Below, in pieces: positions 52,225 through 61,856 of a DNA stretch of 64,000 nucleotides. This stretch comes from an uncultured Brevundimonas sp. (lineage in GTDB: Bacteria > Pseudomonadota > Alphaproteobacteria > Caulobacterales > Caulobacteraceae), in the NCBI RefSeq assembly GCF_937863155.1, contig NZ_CALMFB010000062.1, forward strand, positions 1 to 64,000. Direction: 5' to 3'. The position numbers were made by a program, and so were the translations under genes. The stretch's first letter is position 1. The number at the start of each line of letters is the position of its first letter. The notes under the pieces are model-generated. The model did not search any database, was not told where the DNA came from, and saw nothing but the letters and a program-made list of their open reading frames with translations.

Positions 52225-53466
52225 ATGGCGCAATTGGATTTGAGACGGAAGCTGGCCATCCTGGCGGATGCGGCGAAATATGACGCCTCGTGCGCGTCGT
52301 CGGGGGCGGCCCAGCGCAACTCGATGGGCGGGCGCGGCGTCGGCTCGACCGAGGGCATGGGCATCTGCCACGCCTATACGCCCGACGGGCGGTGCGTCAG
52401 CCTGTTGAAGGTGCTGCTGACCAATTTCTGCGTCTACGACTGCGCCTATTGCATCAACCGGGCCTCGTCGAACGTCGAGCGGGCGCGGTTCAGCGTGCAG
52501 GAGGTCGTGGACCTGACGCTGAACTTCTATCGGCGCAACTATATCGAGGGGCTGTTCCTGTCGTCGGGCATCATCCGCTCGGGCGACTATACGATGGAGC
52601 AGATGGTGCGGGTGGCGCGCGCCCTGCGCGAAGATCACGACTTTCGCGGCTATATCCATCTGAAGCTGATCCCCGAAGCTGACCCGGCGTTGGTGGAGCA
52701 GGCGGGCCTGTACGCCGACCGCCTGTCGGCTAATATCGAACTGCCGCGTGACGAGGCGCTGGAGCGGCTGGCGCCCCAGAAGAACCCCGCCGTGATCCGC
52801 AAGGCCATGGGGCAGGTGCGGCTGAAGGTCGAGGCGGCGCGTCCCGCGAAGACGGATCGCGCCAGGCCGCCCCGGTTCGCGCCGGGCGGTCAGTCGACCC
52901 AGCTGATCGTGGGCGCGGACGGGGCGCCGGACACCGAAATCCTGGGTCGCAGCGCTTCCCTGTACGGCGGATACGGCCTTCGCCGGGTCTATTATTCCGC
53001 CTTCAGCCCCATCCCCGACGCCTCGGCCGCCCTGCCGCCGACGCGGCCGCCGCTGTTGCGCGAGCATCGGCTGTATCAGGCCGACTGGCTGATGCGGTTC
53101 TATGGCTTCTCGGCGCCCGAGATCGGCGAGGCGACGACCGGCGGCATGCTGGATCTGGCGGTCGATCCCAAACTGGCCTGGGCGCTGAACCGGCGCGAAC
53201 TGTTTCCGGTGGACGTCAACCGCGCCGACCGCGAAACCCTGCTGCGCGTGCCGGGCCTGGGGGTGAAGTCGGTGGACCGCATCGTCTCGGTGCGCCGCTA
53301 TCGCACCCTGCGGCTGGAGGACGTGGCGCGGCTGACGCGGTCGGTGGACAAGGTGCGGCCCTTCATCACCGCCCTGGACTGGACGCCCGGCGGCCTGACC
53401 GATGCGGCGGACCTGCACGCCCGGCTGGCGCCGTCTCGGGCGCCGGAGCAGCTGAGCCTATTCTGA
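52225..53466 (+). CDS. Radical SAM DNA-modification/repair protein (TIGR03916-type)
   Basis: 413 residues. The [4Fe-4S] cluster is the cysteine triad in LLTNFCVYDCAYCINR (CxxxCxxC). A C-terminal helix-hairpin-helix (NRADRETLLRVPGLGVKSVDRIV) should bind DNA. It is usually encoded next to a UdgX-DUF4130 partner, and is so here. Its stop overlaps the partner start by one base. Probably a DNA-base repair enzyme; the reaction is not established. Confidence 0.88.
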   Translation: MAQLDLRRKLAILADAAKYDASCASSGAAQRNSMGGRGVGSTEGMGICHAYTPDGRCVSLLKVLLTNFCVYDCAYCINRASSNVERARFSVQEVVDLTLNFYRRNYIEGLFLSSGIIRSGDYTMEQMVRVARALREDHDFRGYIHLKLIPEADPALVEQAGLYADRLSANIELPRDEALERLAPQKNPAVIRKAMGQVRLKVEAARPAKTDRARPPRFAPGGQSTQLIVGADGAPDTEILGRSASLYGGYGLRRVYYSAFSPIPDASAALPPTRPPLLREHRLYQADWLMRFYGFSAPEIGEATTGGMLDLAVDPKLAWALNRRELFPVDVNRADRETLLRVPGLGVKSVDRIVSVRRYRTLRLEDVARLTRSVDKVRPFITALDWTPGGLTDAADLHARLAPSRAPEQLSLF

Positions 53467-55013
53467 TGACCGTCGTCCATCTGGCGCATGAGACGGACTT
53501 CGACGGCTGGCGCGCCGGGGCGCGGTCGTTGCGCGCGGCCGGGGTGGGGCCGGACCGGGCGCGGTTCGTAACGCGAGGTGACCAGAATAACGGCTGCTTC
53601 GATTTTTCCTCGTCCGCTCATCCCCGCGAAAGCGGGGATCCAGTGAGAGCCCAAGGTGCGCTGGCGGGATTGAGGTCAGTCGATCTTGATCGACAGTCAT
53701 CGCCCGAAGAACTGGGTCCCCGCTTTCGCGGGGATGAGCGGAAAGGGGACGTTGTTGTTCCGGCCGCCTTCATCGACCTGGCGCGTGAGGTGACGCTGCA
53801 CCGGTCGGAAGACCGGTTCGACCTGCTGTATCGCCTGTTGTGGCGGCTGAGGGATGAGCCGGATCTGATGCGCGTCGTCTCCGACCGCGACGTGGCCCAG
53901 GCGATGGAGCGGCGGCGCAACGTCCACCGCGCCGCCCACAAGATGAAGGCCTTCGTCCGTTTTCGCCGGGTCGAGGACGCCGGGGCGGAACGCTGGGTCG
54001 CCTGGTTCCAGCCGGCGCATCGGGTGCTGGAGACCACCGCCCCCTTCTTCGCCCGACGGTTCACGACCATGGACTGGACAATTCTGACGCCGGACGGGCG
54101 GACGATGTGGGATGGCGCGCGCCTGAGCTTCGGCCCGCCCGCCACCCGCGACGAGGCGCCGGCCGAGGATGAAGTCGAGGATTTCTGGAAGACCTACTAC
54201 GCCTCGACCTTCAATCCGGCGCGGCTGAAGACGCGGACCATGCAGGGTGAAATGCCCAAGCGGTACTGGGCCGACCTGCCCGAGGCGGCGCTGATCCCGC
54301 AACTGATCGCCCAGGCGTCCGACCGGACCGACGCCATGGTCGCGGCGACGGCGCCCGAACCGAACCGAAGATTGAGCAGGGCGGTGGCCCGCCACACGCC
54401 GACGCCCGCCGCGCCGGTGGAGACTGCGCCCGATACGCTGGAGGCCGTGGACCGGGCGGTCCAGGCCTGCCGCCGCTGTCCCCTGTGGCGCAATGCGACG
54501 CAAGGGGTGTGCGGGGCGGGGGCCAGGCAGGCGGAGCTGATGATCGTGGGTGAACAGCCAGGCGATCAGGAGGATCTGGTGGGCCGCCCCTTCGTCGGTC
54601 CGGCGGGACAGGTGCTGGATCGGGCGTTGGGCGCCGCCGAGATCGCGCGTGATCGCGCCTGGCTGACCAATGCCGTCAAACATTTCAAGCATGAGCCGCG
54701 GGGCAAACGCCGCCTGCACCGCACGCCCGATGCGCAGGAGGTGGCGGCCTGCCGCCCCTGGCTGGATGCAGAGCGCGCCATCGTGCGGCCCCAGGTGATC
54801 CTGGCCTTGGGCGCCACGGCGGGCCACGCCGTCCTGGGGCGCAAGCCGGCGGTGATGAAGGAGCGGGGCCGGCCGATGGTTCAGGCCGATGGTTCGGTGG
54901 TGCTGTTGACCGTGCACCCCGCCTTCCTGCTGCGCCTGCCGGACGAAGAGGCGAAGCGGCGCGAAAAGCATCTGTTCCTGGCCGATCTGCGCGCGGCGCG
55001 GTCGCTGCTGTGA
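53466..55013 (+). CDS. DUF4130-UdgX fusion uracil-DNA glycosylase-like protein
   Basis: 515 residues. The N-terminal half is the DUF4130/TIGR03915 domain, with a palindromic element encoding residues about 50-92. From about residue 330 it is a UDG-fold domain: GEQPGDQED, GPAGQVLDR, the UdgX loop KRRLHRTP (His makes a covalent bond with uracil), and HPAFLLR. It works with the radical SAM partner just upstream. UdgX-type enzymes trap uracil in DNA. Confidence 0.9.
   Translation: MTVVHLAHETDFDGWRAGARSLRAAGVGPDRARFVTRGDQNNGCFDFSSSAHPRESGDPVRAQGALAGLRSVDLDRQSSPEELGPRFRGDERKGDVVVPAAFIDLAREVTLHRSEDRFDLLYRLLWRLRDEPDLMRVVSDRDVAQAMERRRNVHRAAHKMKAFVRFRRVEDAGAERWVAWFQPAHRVLETTAPFFARRFTTMDWTILTPDGRTMWDGARLSFGPPATRDEAPAEDEVEDFWKTYYASTFNPARLKTRTMQGEMPKRYWADLPEAALIPQLIAQASDRTDAMVAATAPEPNRRLSRAVARHTPTPAAPVETAPDTLEAVDRAVQACRRCPLWRNATQGVCGAGARQAELMIVGEQPGDQEDLVGRPFVGPAGQVLDRALGAAEIARDRAWLTNAVKHFKHEPRGKRRLHRTPDAQEVAACRPWLDAERAIVRPQVILALGATAGHAVLGRKPAVMKERGRPMVQADGSVVLLTVHPAFLLRLPDEEAKRREKHLFLADLRAARSLL
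53614..53741. repeat. Palindromic REP-like element inserted in frame in the UdgX gene
   Basis: 128 bp with 31-bp inverted repeats (53614-53644 and 53711-53741) that differ at one base. Each arm contains CCCCGCGAAAGCGGGG. The 66-bp core is unrelated. The common alphaproteobacterial REP pair orientation is recognisable. The encoded segment includes HPRESGDPV and RFRGDE. The frame is kept. Confidence 0.88.
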
Positions 55014-55117
55014 CCTGAAAGCCAGTTTACGATGCGAACCAAACACCCAGGCGTCGCGTTCAGCACTTCATGCAGGCTTGGCCATAGGCGCCGGACGCGG
55101 CTGGGCTATTGTAGGGG

Positions 55118-56242
55118 ATGATGCAGACGGCCGATTTCGACATCGCCGAGCGTGACGACGGCGGCGCAAGCCTGCGCCTGACCGGCGACTGGACCACGGC
55201 CGGCATGGACCGGCGGGCCCAGCGGCTGGATCGCGCCCTGGCGGGACGGCGCATCACCGGCATCGACCTGACCGATATGGGGCGGTTCGACACCTCCGGC
55301 GCCCTGGCGTTGTTTCTGGCCGGGGGCAGGGACGGCCTGCCCGCCGACGCCTGGGCCGCCCGGCCCGAGGCAGGGCGACTGTACGCCATGGTCGAGACGC
55401 TGGAGCGCGAAAGCGGAACCCCGCCGCGACGTTCCGACGCCTTCACCCGCGCCTTCGCCAAGGTGGGGCGGGGCGTCTATGACATCATCGGCGAGATGAT
55501 GCTGTCGCTGGCCTTCCTGGGCCGGCTGATCGTGGCGACGGGCTCGGCGCTGAAGCATCCCGGCCGAATCCGCTGGCCCGCCTGGTTCAGCCAGGCCGAA
55601 CGTGCGGGGCTGGACGCCATCCCCATCATCGCCACGACTAACTTCTTCATCGGCGCCGTCATCGCCTTCCTGGGGGCCAATCTGCTGACCCAGTTCGGGG
55701 CGGGGGTGTTCACGGTGCAGCTGGTGGCCGTGTCGGTGCTGCGGGAGTTCGCGGTGGTCATCACCTCGGTTCTGCTGGCGGGGCGGTCGGCCAGTTCGTT
55801 CGCCGCCGAGATCGGTTCGATGCGCATGAACCAGGAAGTCGACGCCATGCAGGTGATGGGGGTCAATCCGTTCCAGGCCCTGGTCATCCCGCGCCTGGCG
55901 GCCATGCTGGTGATGCTGCCGCTATTGACCTTCGTGGGCATACTGTCCGGTCTGCTGGGCGGCATGCTGGTGACGTGGAGCGAGCTGAACTACGGCCCGT
56001 CCTTCTTCATCCAGCGGGTGATCGAAGATCCCAAGATGGACGTCCACCTGCTGGTCGGCATGCTGAAGGCGCCGGTCTTCGCCATCGTGGTGGCGGCCAT
56101 CGGCTGTCGTCAGGGCCTGGCCGTGGCCGGGGACGTCGAAAGCCTGGGCAGCCGGGTGACGGCGGCGGTGGTCCAGGCGATCTTCGCCATTATCTTCCTG
56201 GACGCCGTCTTCGCCATGATCTTCCTGGAGCTGAACCTGTGA
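55118..56242 (+). CDS. mlaE: MlaE-family lipid ABC transporter permease with STAS domain
   Basis: 374 residues. An N-terminal STAS domain (about residues 1-95, DLTDMGRFDTSGALALFLAG) is fused to the MlaE permease: FFIGAVIAFLGANLLTQFGAG, then EIGSMRMNQEVDAMQVMGVNPF. In E. coli the STAS partner is separate (MlaB); here it is fused, as in many alphaproteobacteria. It is the membrane part of a retrograde phospholipid transporter. GTGA overlap with mlaF. Confidence 0.92.
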   Translation: MMQTADFDIAERDDGGASLRLTGDWTTAGMDRRAQRLDRALAGRRITGIDLTDMGRFDTSGALALFLAGGRDGLPADAWAARPEAGRLYAMVETLERESGTPPRRSDAFTRAFAKVGRGVYDIIGEMMLSLAFLGRLIVATGSALKHPGRIRWPAWFSQAERAGLDAIPIIATTNFFIGAVIAFLGANLLTQFGAGVFTVQLVAVSVLREFAVVITSVLLAGRSASSFAAEIGSMRMNQEVDAMQVMGVNPFQALVIPRLAAMLVMLPLLTFVGILSGLLGGMLVTWSELNYGPSFFIQRVIEDPKMDVHLLVGMLKAPVFAIVVAAIGCRQGLAVAGDVESLGSRVTAAVVQAIFAIIFLDAVFAMIFLELNL

Positions 56243-57024
56243 GCGCGGCGCCAGAGACCTTGCCTGAAAATCTGATCGAGGTGCGTGGCTTGTTGAGCCA
56301 GTTCGGCGACCGCGTGATCCATCAGGACCTGGACCTGGACGTCCAGCGCGGAGAGGTTCTGGGCGTCGTCGGCGGCTCGGGCACCGGCAAGACGGTGCTG
56401 TTGAACTCCATCATCGGCCTGAAGGAGCCCGAGGGCGGGACCATCCGCGTCTTCGGCCACGACCGCGCCGACCTGACCAAGGACCAGGCCGCCGATATCG
56501 AACGCCGAACAGGCGTGCTGTTCCAGCAGGGGGCGCTGTTCTCGTCTCTGACGGTGCTGGAGAATGTGGCCTCGCCCCTGGTGGAGCACACGTCCTTGCC
56601 GCGCGACATGATCCGCGAGCTGGCCGAGATGAAGATCGCCATGGTCGGGCTGAAGCCGGAATCCCACTATCTGAAGCCGGCCGAACTGTCGGGCGGGATG
56701 CGCAAGCGGGTGGGTCTGGCCCGCGCCCTGGCGCTGGACCCCGAACTGCTGTTCCTGGACGAACCGACCGCCGGCCTGGACCCCATCGGCGCGGCGGCCT
56801 TCGACGATCTGATCCGTCAGCTGGCCGACGACCTGGGCCTGACCGTCTTCATGATCACCCACGATCTCGATAGCCTGTACGCCATCTGCGACAAGGTGGC
56901 GGTTCTGGCCGACAGACAGGTGATCGCCAAGGCGACGGTTCGGGAACTGGAACGCTCGGACCACCCTTGGATTCAGGAATACTTCCTTGGCCCGCGTGGC
57001 CGCGCCGCGACCAAGGCGGCCTAA
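56239..57024 (+). CDS. mlaF: MlaF-type ATP-binding protein
   Basis: 261 residues from GTG 56239. Walker A GGSGTGKTVL, MlaF-type Q-loop VLFQQGALFSSLTVLENV, signature LSGGMRKRVGLARA, Walker B LLFLDEPTAGLDP, and ITHDLDSLY. It powers the MlaE channel. Ten bp separate it from mlaD. Confidence 0.94.
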   Translation: MSAAPETLPENLIEVRGLLSQFGDRVIHQDLDLDVQRGEVLGVVGGSGTGKTVLLNSIIGLKEPEGGTIRVFGHDRADLTKDQAADIERRTGVLFQQGALFSSLTVLENVASPLVEHTSLPRDMIRELAEMKIAMVGLKPESHYLKPAELSGGMRKRVGLARALALDPELLFLDEPTAGLDPIGAAAFDDLIRQLADDLGLTVFMITHDLDSLYAICDKVAVLADRQVIAKATVRELERSDHPWIQEYFLGPRGRAATKAA

Positions 57025-57034
57025 GGACACGACG

Positions 57035-57973
57035 ATGGAAAGAGACGCCCATTACGCCGCCGTCGGCATCGCCACCGTCGCCCTTCTGGCGGCGCTGGCC
57101 GTGTTCAGCATCTGGCTGGCCCGGCTTCAGTTCAACAACGACTTCGACGTCTATGACATCGTCTTCTACGGCCCCGTGCGCGGCCTGTCGGAAGGCGGCG
57201 AGGTGCATTTCAACGGCATCCGCGTGGGCGAGGTCACCGACCTGAACCTGGACCCGAACAAGGGTGATCGCGTCATCGCGCGGGTGCGGCTGGACGCCAA
57301 GACGCCGGTGCGGGTCACCTCGCGCGCCCAGCTGGAGCCGCAGGGCATCACCGGTCTGAACTATATCCAGATCACCGCCGGCGCGCCCGAAAGCGCCCTG
57401 TTGAAGACCCAGTATCCCGAAAACGTCGTGCCGGTGATCCAGAGCCAGCCGTCGCCCATCGCCGAATTGCTCAGCGGATCGGGGACGGTGCTGGCCCAGA
57501 CGGTCGACGCCCTGAACCGCATCAACCGGGTGCTGAGCGACGACAATATCCGCAGCTTCTCCACCAGCCTGAAGAACGTCGAGGCCATCACCACCGAGTT
57601 CGAGGCCCGCAAGGGCATGCTGGAACAGCTGGAACAGGCCCTGACCCGCGCCAACTCGGCCGTGGCCGAATATGAGCGCCTGGGCGCCAGCGCACGCCAA
57701 CTGGTCGAGGGCGACGGCCGTCGCGCCATCGCCAACATCAACAAGGCCGCCGAAGACGCCCAGCAGGCGGTGGCCACGATCAACCGCATGACCGGCAGCC
57801 TGGAAGGCCCCGTCGGCGATTTCGCCGGCACGGGGCTGCCCCAGCTTCAGAACGCCATCCAGGGCCTGGAAGGCGCGACCCGGTCGCTGGAAGGCCTGAT
57901 CGACGAGGTGCGGTCCAGCCCGCGCGACTTCATCGGCCGTGCGCCGGTGCGTGAAATGGAGGTCCAGCCGTGA
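57035..57973 (+). CDS. mlaD: MlaD-family MCE substrate-binding protein
   Basis: 312 residues from ATG 57035. A single N-terminal anchor helix (VGIATVALLAALAVFSIWLA) and an MCE domain (YDIVFYGPVRGLSEGGEVHFNGIRVGEVTDL, then LEPQGITGLNYIQI). A long helical tail (ALTRANSAVAEYERLG...) follows. It binds lipid in the periplasm. GTGA overlap with the next gene. Confidence 0.93.
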   Translation: MERDAHYAAVGIATVALLAALAVFSIWLARLQFNNDFDVYDIVFYGPVRGLSEGGEVHFNGIRVGEVTDLNLDPNKGDRVIARVRLDAKTPVRVTSRAQLEPQGITGLNYIQITAGAPESALLKTQYPENVVPVIQSQPSPIAELLSGSGTVLAQTVDALNRINRVLSDDNIRSFSTSLKNVEAITTEFEARKGMLEQLEQALTRANSAVAEYERLGASARQLVEGDGRRAIANINKAAEDAQQAVATINRMTGSLEGPVGDFAGTGLPQLQNAIQGLEGATRSLEGLIDEVRSSPRDFIGRAPVREMEVQP

Positions 57974-58596
57974 ACCGTTCCGTGGCCATCAAGACGGCTG
58001 TCCGCCTGGGCGCCATTGTCGCCGGCGCCCTGGCGCTGACGGGGTGTGCGCTGCTGTCGACGCCCGATCCGGTCCAGACCTATCGCTTCGGCGGCCAGCC
58101 GATGGCGACGGCCGAGCCGGCGGCCGCCGCGCCCATCGCCGTCACCCTGCGCCGGGTCGAGTTCCCGCAGGCGACCGAGGGCGACCGCATCCTGGGCGTC
58201 ACCGGCGTCGAGACCGCCTATATCGCCGGCGCGCGCTGGATATCGGATGCGCGCGATCTCTATACCGAAAGCCTGGAGGGCGCCTTCGCGGCCCAGTCGT
58301 CGCGGGTGCGGCTGACGGGCTTCCGCGAGGCGGCGCCGGCGACGCACAGCCTGGCCCTGGACGTGCGCGCGTTCGAGGCCCGTTATTCGGCGCCGGGCGC
58401 GGCGCCCACGGTGGTGGTGTCGGTGCGGGCGCGCCTGTTGTCCGCGCCCCGTCGCGAAGTGGCGGCCGAACGGGCTTTCACGGTCGAGCAACCCGCCACG
58501 GCCAATCGCGTCGGCGCCATCGTCCAGGCCTTCGACATCGCCGTGCGCGACCTGAACACCCAGGTTGTCGCCTGGACCGACGCCTCGGTGCGCTGA
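57970..58596 (+). CDS. ABC-type transport auxiliary lipoprotein (PqiC/LptE-like)
   Basis: 208 residues from GTG 57970. Signal with lipobox LTGC (AGALALTGC). The mature domain (PDPVQTYRFGG...VTLRRVEFPQATEGDRIL, then LYTESLEGAFAAQSSRVRL) matches the ABC-type transport auxiliary component family found after MCE genes. It is an outer-membrane-facing partner of the Mla complex. Last gene of this operon. Confidence 0.85.
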   Translation: MNRSVAIKTAVRLGAIVAGALALTGCALLSTPDPVQTYRFGGQPMATAEPAAAAPIAVTLRRVEFPQATEGDRILGVTGVETAYIAGARWISDARDLYTESLEGAFAAQSSRVRLTGFREAAPATHSLALDVRAFEARYSAPGAAPTVVVSVRARLLSAPRREVAAERAFTVEQPATANRVGAIVQAFDIAVRDLNTQVVAWTDASVR

Positions 58597-58735
58597 ACGC
58601 CGACCCGCCGGCGCGGGTTGAGGGCCGCTTTATCCTGATCAATCTTACCGCTAAAACCTTTCAGGTTGGCGGCCGAATGATTCCGTTCGCGGCGCAATGA
58701 CGCCTGGCGTTCGTCGTCCATGGGGGAGGTTCTGC

Positions 58736-60025
58736 ATGGTCCGTTTCATGGCGTCGGCGGTCGCCTGTCTGGGTCTGTTGGCCCCGGCGCTGGCCTGGTC
58801 CCAGGAGATGTCCCCCGCCCTGCGGTTTCGTCAGGTTCGGGCCGCCGGCATCGCCGCGGCGCAGGCCGACGATCTGAGCACCGCCGCCGCACGACTGGCG
58901 GAAGCCGACGCCATCGTGCCCAACCATCCGGGTCTGATCGGCCTGAGGGCGCGTATCGCGGCGGCTGACGGCAAGCCGCAGGACGCCCTGGAGCAGTGGC
59001 GTCGTTACGCCGATCTGGGCCTTACCGCCGATCCGACCCGCGACCCGCTGAACGCCGGCATGATCGCCCTGCCGGAATGGTCGACGGTGGCCCAGCGGCT
59101 GGCGGCCAATCGGGCGCCGGTGGGCGCCCTGACCCCCGTGGCGACGCTGGATCAACCCCTGGCGATCGAGAATGTCGTGCGCGACGCCGCGCGCGACCGG
59201 CTTCTGGTGTCGGCCATCGCCGGACGCACCATTCTGCAGATCGACGCCCAGGGCGCCGCATCGCCGTGGCTGTCGGCCGATGCGCCGGTCGCGGGCGTTC
59301 TGGGGCTGGCGTTGGATGCCGAGCGCGGCCTGCTGTGGGCGGCGTCGGCCGGTCTGGGGGCCGCCACGCCGGATGCCGCCGATCCGTTGCGCGGGCAGAC
59401 GGAACTGCTGAAGATCGACCTGGCCGATGGTCGCCTTCTGGCCCGCTATCGTCCCCCCGCCGCCGCTCGGCGCAGCCTGGGCGACGTGGCGGTCGGGCCG
59501 GATGGAACAGTCTATGTGTCCGATTCCCTGGCGGGCGACATCTGGCGGCTGCGTCCCGGCGCAGAGGCGCTGGAAATACTGATCCCGACCGGCGTCTTCG
59601 GTTCGCCACAGGGCCTGGCGCTCAGCGCCGATGGCGAGGGTCTGATCGTCGCCGACTACGGCTCGGGCCTGCACCGCATCGATCTGTCGACCTGGCAGGC
59701 GACCATGATGCCGGCGCCGCCTCATGTGTCGCTGATCGGGATGGATGCGGTTCTGCGGCGGGGGGACCGCCTGATCGTGGTGCAGAACGGCACGGCCCCC
59801 AAGCGCGTGCTGGAACTGACGCTTTCGTCGGACCAGACGGCCGTGACCGGCGCGCGCGTTCTGGGGGCCAATCTGGACGCCATGACCGATCCGGCGGGCG
59901 GTTCACTGGATGGCGCGGACCTGTTGTTCGTCTCGGTCAGCCAACTGGGCGCCTATGACGATGACGGCGGCCTTCCCAACGGTTCGCCGCCCGCGGCGCA
60001 GATCGCACGCCTGCCGCTGGATTGA
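58736..60025 (+). CDS. Secreted TPR-like/beta-propeller protein
   Basis: 429 residues from ATG 58736 (GGGGGAGG site). Signal peptide ending ALAWSQ. A short TPR-like helical segment (ARLAEADAIVPNHPGLIGLRARIAAADGK) precedes a six-blade SMP-30/NHL-type propeller (VLGLALDAERGLLWAASAG, LGDVAVGPDGTVYVSDSLAG, PQGLALSADGEGLIVADYG). The ligand is unknown. It is the last chromosomal-type gene before the defence island. Confidence 0.75.
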   Translation: MVRFMASAVACLGLLAPALAWSQEMSPALRFRQVRAAGIAAAQADDLSTAAARLAEADAIVPNHPGLIGLRARIAAADGKPQDALEQWRRYADLGLTADPTRDPLNAGMIALPEWSTVAQRLAANRAPVGALTPVATLDQPLAIENVVRDAARDRLLVSAIAGRTILQIDAQGAASPWLSADAPVAGVLGLALDAERGLLWAASAGLGAATPDAADPLRGQTELLKIDLADGRLLARYRPPAAARRSLGDVAVGPDGTVYVSDSLAGDIWRLRPGAEALEILIPTGVFGSPQGLALSADGEGLIVADYGSGLHRIDLSTWQATMMPAPPHVSLIGMDAVLRRGDRLIVVQNGTAPKRVLELTLSSDQTAVTGARVLGANLDAMTDPAGGSLDGADLLFVSVSQLGAYDDDGGLPNGSPPAAQIARLPLD

Positions 60026-60401
60026 CGCCGCAGCGTTCCGTCGATCCCGTCTGATGTCATGAAAGGCCGATGGTGGGTGATGTAGGGTCACCTTTGTCAA
60101 GTCTATGAGCGCAGGAAAAACAATAACATAGCTGTTCACGCGCGCAATATTTTGCACAAGTTTTGCACAAGTTTTTGTGCAAGGCCTGCTTCTGGCGATT
60201 GCCGGCACATCCGCATGAGCCGTCTGTCAAGATTTGCCATAGTATGAACTGGTCCAACATCTTGGCAGCAACCGCCGCGCTTGAGTCATTGCGGCCGTTC
60301 GGAGCATCCGCTTCAGGCGCGAAACGCCAGCATCGCCCGGTCTGGCCGGGTCGAACCTGCGACGTGAGAAGCGCTTGCTCTCAGGCCTGCACTGAAGCCC
60401 C
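60026..60401. other. Island-flanking gap with a direct/inverted repeat cluster
   Basis: 376 bp without a supported gene, with lower GC content than upstream. A tandem pair TTTTGCACAAG (60150-60160 and 60161-60171) is followed by the inverted TTGTGCAA (60175-60182), forming a perfect 8-bp hairpin with the second copy (60163-60170). It may be a terminator of the Argonaute operon, reading leftward, or a recombination site; nothing else is recognised here. Confidence 0.5.
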
Positions 60402-61856
60402 TCAGATGTATCGCGCGTAGTCCGAACTGACCTTTTCGCTAGTCACATACTTGAGTACTTCGCCGACCGCGCGCGCCGCCCGGATCGGGATTGGCAGCTT
60501 CTGATTCATCTGGGTAGAGTTCCAGTTGATCTTCGTCAGCGCCAGCACTTCGGCGGCGATCTGGGCGATTGTGCTGTCGCTGCCAGAATGAGGGCACAAT
60601 AGCAGCGGCCGGGGATCGTACGTGCCCGGATAGGTACCGTAATAGGGAATGCTGCCATTGGTGTAGAGCAGTCCCTTTCCGTCGAGTTCCACAAAGGTCC
60701 CCCGCATTACGGGGTAGTTGCCATCTCTGAGCACCTTCACTGAGTACGACTCTTGAACCCAGACCAGGTCGCGCAGTTCGGCACCCGTCTCGTCCAGAGC
60801 TTCGAAAATGCCTTGAGCTTCCTCCTCCCGAAACTGGGAGGTCTTCAAGACAATCACTCGGGCCGGATAGTGCTTGTGGTGATTTCTGTAAGCGGCGAGT
60901 GCATCTGCGATCAGTTGGCGAGCGTCGTCTTGCGCCATGTAGGGGTGGCGGCCCCGGCTTTCCGTCTGCGCACGCTTGCCCTTGAGGATAAAGCCGCGGC
61001 CGCGTTCGTCGAACATCTGGGCCGCGCTGGTGAACAACTGTTGGCCGCCTCGGTCCCGGTAGAAGCTAACGCCAATGTAGCAGGCGGCGAACTCGCCATC
61101 TTGGGGCATTTTCCGCCAAGGAATGCGGCCGGTGCCCTTGTAATAGAGGGTAGTGAGCAGGTTCCAGGTGCGACTTGCGCGATCCTGGATCTTCCGCGCG
61201 CTGCTCTCCTTGATCTTGCGGGGGATTGTCGCGCCTTCATCGAAGACGTCCTCCCAGACGATCTGAACCGGGAAGGTCAGGTCCATCGCCTTGGCCTTCA
61301 GCATACCGCGGAAGTCAGGGGCGTCGGAACCGCCGCTGTCTTCCTTCTCGGTCGTGCCGCCTCCATCGACCTTAGCGTTCCAGACCCGTTCGATGAGGCC
61401 AATCGGAAGAGCGACGATCGCCACATCCGGCCGATGACTGCCCTCATCCAAGGTCCGGAGCTCCTGGACGATTTCATCGACCGCCATCTCCACGGCCCGG
61501 TCGTGGCGGACTTCCTTTCGGATCTTGTCGATTCGCGACTGGGAGAGGGCTGCGGTCGCGCTCTCAGCGATCTCGAACTTGCACCTGAACGGGTTCTGGT
61601 TGCCGAGGCCCGGAAAGTCGGGATGCAAGTTCGGGTGTTTCTCCCCCTTGCCGGCGAACCCTGCGGCGGCCTCGGCGAAAAACTGCCGGGCATCCTCGAC
61701 AGTCTTTGCGCTCCCGACAACCGCGATCTTGACGACGTCCCCCACCGGAGTCTGAAGCGGTCCGGCCTCGAACAGACCTAGGCGTGGGTCAGGGTGGTGA
61801 TGTTTGTCGCCGAACTCCAAGTGGGGCTCGTCAAAAATCTTGGTCTCGAACTTCAT
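60402..61856 (-). CDS. Short prokaryotic Argonaute (MID-PIWI, no PAZ)
   Basis: 484 residues, the length of short pAgo. N-terminal [25 protein letters not shown] is the start typical of this class. A PIWI-type C-terminus ([30 protein letters not shown]) is present. The visible PIWI domain shows no obvious catalytic DEDX tetrad, as expected: short pAgos are inactive nucleases that guide an effector. It forms a complex with the preceding DUF4365-APAZ protein. ATGA overlap with that gene (61853-61856), so they are co-translated. Confidence 0.9.
   Translation of the reverse strand: MKFETKIFDEPHLEFGDKHHHPDPRLGLFEAGPLQTPVGDVVKIAVVGSAKTVEDARQFFAEAAAGFAGKGEKHPNLHPDFPGLGNQNPFRCKFEIAESATAALSQSRIDKIRKEVRHDRAVEMAVDEIVQELRTLDEGSHRPDVAIVALPIGLIERVWNAKVDGGGTTEKEDSGGSDAPDFRGMLKAKAMDLTFPVQIVWEDVFDEGATIPRKIKESSARKIQDRASRTWNLLTTLYYKGTGRIPWRKMPQDGEFAACYIGVSFYRDRGGQQLFTSAAQMFDERGRGFILKGKRAQTESRGRHPYMAQDDARQLIADALAAYRNHHKHYPARVIVLKTSQFREEEAQGIFEALDETGAELRDLVWVQESYSVKVLRDGNYPVMRGTFVELDGKGLLYTNGSIPYYGTYPGTYDPRPLLLCPHSGSDSTIAQIAAEVLALTKINWNSTQMNQKLPIPIRAARAVGEVLKYVTSEKVSSDYARYI

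Noticed and set aside
60335-60370. GGGTCGAACCTGC on the plus strand, resembling a tRNA 3' end in reverse, possible island attachment site
   Set aside because: The T-stem has a mismatch, and no tRNA body is present; not enough for an attachment call.
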